In this document: piece after piece, positions 59,000 to 64,000 of the stretch
Numbering within the stretch: the stretch's first letter is position 1
Layout: each line of letters opens with the position of its first letter
Origin: Streptococcus orisasini
Lineage (GTDB): Bacteria; Bacillota; Bacilli; Lactobacillales; Streptococcaceae
Direction: 5' to 3'
DNA: 64,000 nt
NCBI RefSeq assembly: GCF_001431045.1
Contig: NZ_BCLE01000009.1
Span: 62,001 to 126,000, forward strand
Position numbers and translations under genes: made by a program
Notes under the pieces: generated by a model
Database searches by the model: none
Seen by the model: only the letters and a program-made list of their open reading frames with translations
What the model was told of the DNA's origin: nothing

Positions 59000-60760
59000 T
59001 CAAGCAACACTATCTTCTTCTGTAAATTGACTGTTGTAAAGATCAGCATAGAAGCCATCTTGAGCCATAAGTTCATCGTGATTGCCTTGTTCAATAATAT
59101 TACCATCTTTCATTACAAGAATGAGATCTGCATTGCGAATAGTTGAAAGGCGGTGGGCAATGACGAAGGAGGTCCTGCCTTCCATCAGCTTATCCATCGC
59201 TTTTTGAATCAGCTCCTCTGTTCTGGTGTCAACAGATGATGTCGCTTCATCAAGAATAAGCAGCGGTGAATCTTTGAGCAGAGCCCGTGCAATCGTCAAA
59301 AGCTGCTTTTGGCCAATGGATAAGGTTACCGAATCATCTAAGACAGTATCATAACCCTCAGGCAGGGTTTTGATGAAATGGTGAACACCAACAGCTTTGG
59401 CCGCTGCAATTACTTGTTCATCCGTAATGTGTTCCTGATTGTAAATCAGATTTTCCTTGATAGTTCCCTCGAAAAGCCAGGTATCTTGAAGGACCATAGC
59501 AAAGGCATCATGCACCTCTTCACGCTTCATATCGTGCACATTGACACCATCAATAGAAATGCTACCTTTACCAACTTCATAAAAACGCATCAGCAGATTG
59601 ACGATGGTTGTTTTCCCAGCACCTGTCGGACCGACAATGGCCACTTTTTGTCCGGCTTTTGCATGGGCTGAAAAATCATGAATAATGATTTTATCCGGCT
59701 GATAGCCAAAGAAGACATTGTCAAAGTTAACATCTCCTTTAACAGTGGCAAGCTGTCTTTGCTTGTGGTCTTCTGCTTCCATTTCTTCTTCATTCAGAAA
59801 TTCAAAAACGCGTCCCATAGCGGCATTAGCTGACTGAAGCTGGGTAATGCCCTGTGCGATTTGTGAAATAGGCTGGGTAAAGATGCGGACATAAGTCATG
59901 AAAGCAACGATAGTTCCCATAGTCACATCGCCATTTAGAGCCATGCGGGCTCCCACAATACAGACCATGACATAGCCAAAATTTCCAATAAACTGCATCA
60001 AGGGCATCATGATTCCAGAGAAAAACTGTGACTTCCACATACTGGAAAAGAGCTGGTTATTTAAGACTTCGAACCGCTCCTTACTTTGCTGGCGCGCATT
60101 GTAGCTGGAAACGACATTGTGTCCTGAATAGATTTCTTCGACATAGCCGCTGACATTGGCCAGATTTTTTTGCTGACGTTTAAAGAGCGGCTGACTTTTT
60201 ACCATGATGATGCTTGACAGAGCAAAACCTGTAAAAACAGATAAAATGGCTGTTGCGGCCAGAGTGCCATTTGTCTTGATCATCATAAAAACAGAACCGA
60301 TTAAAAGGACAACTGCTGCTACCATTGAAACCAAACTTTGGTTGAAAGATTGGGTCATCAAATCTACGTCGTTGGTCACTCGAGATAAGGTATCTCCTTG
60401 TGAATGGCTATCAAAATACTTGAGCGGTACTTTATTAATTTTATCGGCAATGGCATTGCGCAGCCGCTGAGAGAATCCTTGAATCATGGTTGATACAATA
60501 AAGCTCGCAGCATAAGAAACCAAGGCTCCGCCAATATACATCAGTGCCAGAGTAAAGGCGATTCCAGCAATTTTATCCAGATCAATCTTGCCTGCAAGGC
60601 CCTTGGTCATGGTATCCGTCATTTCCTTAAGCCTATCAGGCCCAATAACTGTAATCGTACTTGAAATAACTGTGAAAATAACCGCCAGACCAAATAAGGC
60701 CTTGTATCCTTTAAGGTAAGGAGCCATCTGGCTTAATAATGATTTCTTTTTATTTTCCAT
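59000..60760 (-). CDS. rcrQ: ABC exporter half-transporter RcrQ
   Basis: 586 residues. Membrane domain (six helices, residues about 1-320), then ATPase domain with Walker A VGPTGAGKTTIVNLLMRFYE, signature SIGQKQLLTIARAL (the usual SGGQ is SIGQ) and Walker B LLILDEATSSVDTRTEE. Heterodimer with RcrP is expected. The start overlaps rcrP by 11 nt. In S. mutans the operon links stress tolerance, (p)ppGpp and competence; the exported substrate is not established. Confidence 0.92.
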   Translation of the reverse strand: MENKKKSLLSQMAPYLKGYKALFGLAVIFTVISSTITVIGPDRLKEMTDTMTKGLAGKIDLDKIAGIAFTLALMYIGGALVSYAASFIVSTMIQGFSQRLRNAIADKINKVPLKYFDSHSQGDTLSRVTNDVDLMTQSFNQSLVSMVAAVVLLIGSVFMMIKTNGTLAATAILSVFTGFALSSIIMVKSQPLFKRQQKNLANVSGYVEEIYSGHNVVSSYNARQQSKERFEVLNNQLFSSMWKSQFFSGIMMPLMQFIGNFGYVMVCIVGARMALNGDVTMGTIVAFMTYVRIFTQPISQIAQGITQLQSANAAMGRVFEFLNEEEMEAEDHKQRQLATVKGDVNFDNVFFGYQPDKIIIHDFSAHAKAGQKVAIVGPTGAGKTTIVNLLMRFYEVGKGSISIDGVNVHDMKREEVHDAFAMVLQDTWLFEGTIKENLIYNQEHITDEQVIAAAKAVGVHHFIKTLPEGYDTVLDDSVTLSIGQKQLLTIARALLKDSPLLILDEATSSVDTRTEELIQKAMDKLMEGRTSFVIAHRLSTIRNADLILVMKDGNIIEQGNHDELMAQDGFYADLYNSQFTEEDSVA

Positions 60761-62552
60761 TTTCTAACTCCTCCTTAGATAATTGTGAATAAGCAATTTC
60801 CTGATAAATCTCATTATTAGCCAAGAGCTCTTTATGAGTTCCTTGACCGACAACCTTTCCTTTATCTAATACCAAAATTTGATCGGCATTCATAATGGTT
60901 GAAATGCGCTGAGCGACAATTAATTTGGTCATATCCTTGGTTTTCTTTCTCAGGTCAGCGCGCAGAATTCTATCAGTCTTGTAATCCAGCGCTGAGAAGG
61001 AGTCGTCAAAAATAAGAATTTCAGGCTTACGGGCAAGGGCACGCGCAATTGCCAAGCGCTGTTTCTGTCCGCCGGAAAAATTAGTTCCGCCCTGTGCTAC
61101 TTCTGTATCAAGGCCTTTTTCCTTGCCTTCAACAAAATTTTTGGCCTGAGCCAACTCAAGCGCCTCCCAAATCTTAGCATCATCCAGCGGTGTTTGGCTG
61201 CTCTCACCAAATTCCATATTGGAGCGGATAGTGCCGCTAAAAAGTACTGCTTTTTGCGGAATATAGCCGACTTTCTTGTTCAAATCATCGTGGCTGTAAT
61301 CTTGAATCTTAACACCGTCAACCTTGATCCAGCCTTCTGTCGCATCATAAAAACGCGGAATCAGATTAACCAAGGTTGATTTCCCTGAACCTGTTGAACC
61401 AATAAAGGCAACCGTTTGGCCGGCTTTTGCCTTAAAGGAAACATGCTCTATCACAGCGCGGGAATTCTTGTTATAACGGAAGGAAACATCGTGAAATTCG
61501 ATTTCTCCCTTTTGACCGTTGTCAGCTTTAGAGCTTTTCTTGAACTGTATGGATGGCTCAAGTGCCAGTACTTCATTAATACGTTTGGCAGAAACAAGAG
61601 CGCGCGGCAAAATGATAAAAATAGCAACCATCATCATAAAACCGACGACAACTTGCATAGCATAAGATGAGAAAACAACCATATCACTGAAAACGTCTAT
61701 GCGATCTTTGATGGATGCAGTCGCCGCTGCCATATTGACTCTGGAAATTTTAATATCATTGAGCAGATAAGCTCCAATCCAGTAAATGGCCAGCGTCAAA
61801 CCACTCGAAACAACTGTCATAACAGGGTTCATCAGTGACATGAGCCGGTAAACAAATAAATTAAGTTTGGTCAGGTTCTTATTTTCTTCCTTAAATTTAT
61901 TCTCCTGATAATCTTCGGCATTGTAGGCACGCACAACACGGACACCGCTTAGAGATTCACGGGTCGTTGCGTTAAGAGCATCAGTTAAACCTTGAACTTT
62001 GCGTTGTCTTGGGAAGGCTACAAACATTAAAACAGACAGCAAAATAAAGACAATAAGCACAGCCACTCCAACCGCACTGGTCCACTCATCACTCTTGCCC
62101 CAAATTTTAGTCAGCGCCCAGACCGCCATGATAGGACCACGGGTTACTACTTGCATTCCCATAGTAATCATGATTTGTAGCTGAGTTAGGTCATTGGTTG
62201 TCCGTGTCAAAAGGCTGGGAATGGAAAATTTCTTGATTTCAGCATCCGAATAGTCCATGACTTGATTAAAAATATCCGAACGCAGGCGCGTTGTAAAGCT
62301 GGCGGCCGTTCTTGCTGCTAAAAAGCCAACTAAAACTGCCATCAAAAAACTGCCAAAAGAGAACATGAGCATTTTAGAACCTGGTTTCATGATATCTGAA
62401 GCCGTTGTTCCTTTGGTCTGCAGTAAGGCCGTGATGTTTGACATATATTCTGGTGTCTTTAAATCCATCCAGACACCCAAACAAATAAAGGCCGTACTCA
62501 GGAGAATCATGCCCCATTCTCTAGCACTTAATCGTTTAAAAATCTTAAACAT
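60750..62552 (-). CDS. rcrP: ABC exporter half-transporter RcrP
   Basis: 600 residues. Six membrane helices, then ATPase domain with Walker A FIGSTGSGKSTLVNLIPRFYD, signature FSGGQKQRLAIARALARK and a Walker B ending IFDDSFSALD, where Asp replaces the catalytic Glu. In heterodimeric exporters one site is usually degenerate, which fits a pair with RcrQ. Follows rcrR by 9 nt. Confidence 0.92.
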   Translation of the reverse strand: MFKIFKRLSAREWGMILLSTAFICLGVWMDLKTPEYMSNITALLQTKGTTASDIMKPGSKMLMFSFGSFLMAVLVGFLAARTAASFTTRLRSDIFNQVMDYSDAEIKKFSIPSLLTRTTNDLTQLQIMITMGMQVVTRGPIMAVWALTKIWGKSDEWTSAVGVAVLIVFILLSVLMFVAFPRQRKVQGLTDALNATTRESLSGVRVVRAYNAEDYQENKFKEENKNLTKLNLFVYRLMSLMNPVMTVVSSGLTLAIYWIGAYLLNDIKISRVNMAAATASIKDRIDVFSDMVVFSSYAMQVVVGFMMMVAIFIILPRALVSAKRINEVLALEPSIQFKKSSKADNGQKGEIEFHDVSFRYNKNSRAVIEHVSFKAKAGQTVAFIGSTGSGKSTLVNLIPRFYDATEGWIKVDGVKIQDYSHDDLNKKVGYIPQKAVLFSGTIRSNMEFGESSQTPLDDAKIWEALELAQAKNFVEGKEKGLDTEVAQGGTNFSGGQKQRLAIARALARKPEILIFDDSFSALDYKTDRILRADLRKKTKDMTKLIVAQRISTIMNADQILVLDKGKVVGQGTHKELLANNEIYQEIAYSQLSKEELENGK

Positions 62553-62561
62553 ACCTTGCTC

Positions 62562-62990
62562 CTATTTTTCTAAATTTTCTTTAATTTGTTTAAAAACCCT
62601 GCAAGCAGCTTCGAGGTCTGTTTTATCAACGCCCTTTAGCAGCTGTTCATGGATTGTTTTATGAAAAGTAATGATAGCCTCAGCCTTCTCAAGGCCCAGC
62701 GTTGTTAACACAACCTGCTTATAGCGCCTATCTTTGGACGAAGGAATAATTGAGATAAAACCGTTTTTAGTCATGCGTTTGATAAGATTACTGGCTACAG
62801 ATTTCGAAATCTGCAGTTTTTCCTCAATATCTTTGATAAAAACTTCCTTATCACGATTTTTAAAAAGATAGACAACTGCGTATCCCTGCGGTCCCGCCAA
62901 ATGCTCAATATCATTTTCTTTGGCTATTTCCTGAACTTTTGCTTCTATGATATTGATAAAACTTTTGAATAAGCTAAAAGGATCTTGCAT
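62562..62990 (-). CDS. rcrR: MarR-family regulator RcrR
   Basis: 142 residues with MarR winged helix: FKNRDKEVFIKDIEEKLQIS, KSVASNLIKRMTKNGFISII and the wing SSKDRRYKQVVLTTLG. Represses its own operon in S. mutans. Two matching dyads flank its promoter (63021-63036 and 63071-63086). Confidence 0.93.
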   Translation of the reverse strand: MQDPFSLFKSFINIIEAKVQEIAKENDIEHLAGPQGYAVVYLFKNRDKEVFIKDIEEKLQISKSVASNLIKRMTKNGFISIIPSSKDRRYKQVVLTTLGLEKAEAIITFHKTIHEQLLKGVDKTDLEAACRVFKQIKENLEK

Positions 62991-63020
62991 GAAAACACCT
63001 CATTTTTGAAAATCTTCTTT

Positions 63021-63086
63021 AGTTCTCATAGAAACTATTATAGTTTTTAAGCTTTAATTGTCAAGAAAAAAGTTTTCATGAGAACC
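63021..63086 (-). promoter_or_regulatory. rcrRPQ promoter with two RcrR-type operators
   Basis: On the minus strand TTGACA (63064-63059), 16 bp, TATAAT (63042-63037). AGTTCTCATAGAAACT (63021-63036) and AGTTTTCATGAGAACC (63071-63086) are 16-bp dyads of the same pattern, one on each side of the promoter. This fits two-site autorepression, as I recall reported for S. mutans RcrR. Confidence 0.75.
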
Positions 63087-63168
63087 ATTTTTCTAAGTAA
63101 ATCGTTTTCATTTTCCTTTGGCCTGTGTTATCATAAATCAAACAAGCAGCCAATAGGAGATTATGATT

Positions 63169-64000
63169 ATGAATCGCATTAAATTAAACTATAAATCCAC
63201 TTTGTTATTACTTTCATCATTATTCCTTACTGCTGGCCTATTTTCTGTACCAATTTCTGCGGCTACTATAGAAACACAGCAAGGCAATCCTTCCTTGCAG
63301 AAAACTGCACCTGAAACAAGCCAGACAGTCAGCGAGACTCAAACAAGTACCAGTACAAGTACTGCTGCTCTTACTGAGGAACAAAAGACACTTCCTGCAG
63401 CTGCAGCAAATCAAAAAGAAGCTGTCATCACAAGTTCCTTGTCACAAACACTGACTAATCCGGCAAGCAGCACCACTGTCAGTTCAGCTACCACTTCAGC
63501 CCCTAAAGCTAAAAAGGATTTTGGTTTAAAAGATTATTTGCAGACAGATGCCACTGCTCTTGCTGCCATGGTGAGAAAAGGAGACATTAGCAGCCAAGAA
63601 TTGGTAAAACTGGCTTTAAAGGCTGTAGAACAGACAAATGGAGATTTAAACAATGTTATCAGTCTCAGATCTGACGAAGCTTTAAAAGAAGCCCAACAAC
63701 TTAAAGACACAGGACAGCCCTTCTTAGGTGTTCCACTTTTAGTTAAGGGGTTGGGCCATACTATTAAGGGTGGACAAAATACAAATGGCCTGTCCTTTAT
63801 GGCAGGAACTCTTTCTTCTTCTACAGGACGCTATGTCAAGGCCTTGCAAGATGCTGGTTTTATCATTATCGGACAAACATCCTACCCTGAAATGGGCTGG
63901 ATAAATGTGACCAATTCAGATCTTTACGGGATAACTCACAATCCTTGGAATCTAGCCCACAATCCAGGCGGCTCTTCTGGCGGATCTGCAGCTGCTGTTG
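63169..64000 (+). CDS. Exported amidase-signature protein (3' end outside window)
   Basis: About 277 residues present. Signal peptide (LLLLSSLFLTAGLFSVPISA), then a Ser/Thr/Gln-rich low-complexity linker of about 85 residues, then an amidase-signature domain: LGVPLLVKGLG (catalytic Lys), HNPWNLAHNPGGSSGGSAAAV (Ser of the Ser-cisSer-Lys triad in the GGSSGGS core). Start at ATG 63169 has GGAG at 9 nt; ATG 63163 is possible. Amidase-signature enzymes are usually cytoplasmic, so the surface form is notable. Substrate unknown; a wall anchor, if any, lies beyond the window. Confidence 0.85.
   Translation, partial: MNRIKLNYKSTLLLLSSLFLTAGLFSVPISAATIETQQGNPSLQKTAPETSQTVSETQTSTSTSTAALTEEQKTLPAAAANQKEAVITSSLSQTLTNPASSTTVSSATTSAPKAKKDFGLKDYLQTDATALAAMVRKGDISSQELVKLALKAVEQTNGDLNNVISLRSDEALKEAQQLKDTGQPFLGVPLLVKGLGHTIKGGQNTNGLSFMAGTLSSSTGRYVKALQDAGFIIIGQTSYPEMGWINVTNSDLYGITHNPWNLAHNPGGSSGGSAAAV

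Overview
The window is a low-GC Firmicute chromosome and fits a mutans-group Streptococcus. From memory, the gene order follows S. mutans UA159 from the bgl region through potDCBA-murB-fol, thrB-hom, rplJL, clpL, pdxRKU, clpX-dfrA-thyA and the mevalonate genes to tcyDEFGH and relSRP-tpx-rcrQPR. Several proteins and intergenic regions look different enough that a relative (for example S. ratti-like) is possible. I could not run a species assignment. No rRNA, tRNA, CRISPR array, prophage or intact IS was seen.

Layout. 1-7900: beta-glucoside locus with bglA (cut by the window edge), a CHAP-like protein without its catalytic Cys, an AraC regulator, a secreted esterase, the BglP PTS permease behind a LicT antiterminator site, and licT. 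7958-19443: potABCD, murB, the folate genes folCEPBK, a RarD-type transporter and thrB-hom, all on the minus strand. 19548-26800: accessory enzymes (polysaccharide deacetylase, a flavoprotein/AhpD pair, zinc alcohol dehydrogenase, GH-like protein, lipoprotein carboxylesterase). 26801-30238: rplL/rplJ with an L10 leader, then clpL. 30353-36700: DNA glycosylase, vitamin B6 salvage (pdxU, pdxK, pdxR) and S-methylmethionine use (mmuM, mmuP). 36976-48344: ysxC, clpX, dfrA, pnuC, thyA and six mevalonate-pathway genes; mevalonate kinase is not in the window. 48738-53940: cystine-type ABC system with its URO-D-like partner and a LysR regulator. 54118-62990: relSRP, a bacteriocin/immunity pair, tpx and rcrQPR. 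63169-64000: start of an exported amidase.

The observations that most deserve follow-up are these. (1) The promoters of the AhpD/flavoprotein operon and of the cystine-transport operon, 30 kb apart, share a regulatory module with identical internal spacing, which suggests one sulfur regulon. (2) A double-glycine bacteriocin with an immunity gene sits inside the stress/competence locus between relP and tpx, behind a ComE-type direct repeat. A second, back-to-back ComE-type promoter there has no gene. (3) Two highly structured noncoding elements (31213-31347 and 48520-48713) lie between a transporter operon's last gene and the operon's terminator, and look like 3'-UTR RNAs. (4) A CHAP-domain protein has Glu in place of the nucleophilic Cys. 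All functional statements come from reading motifs and gene context; no searches were run.
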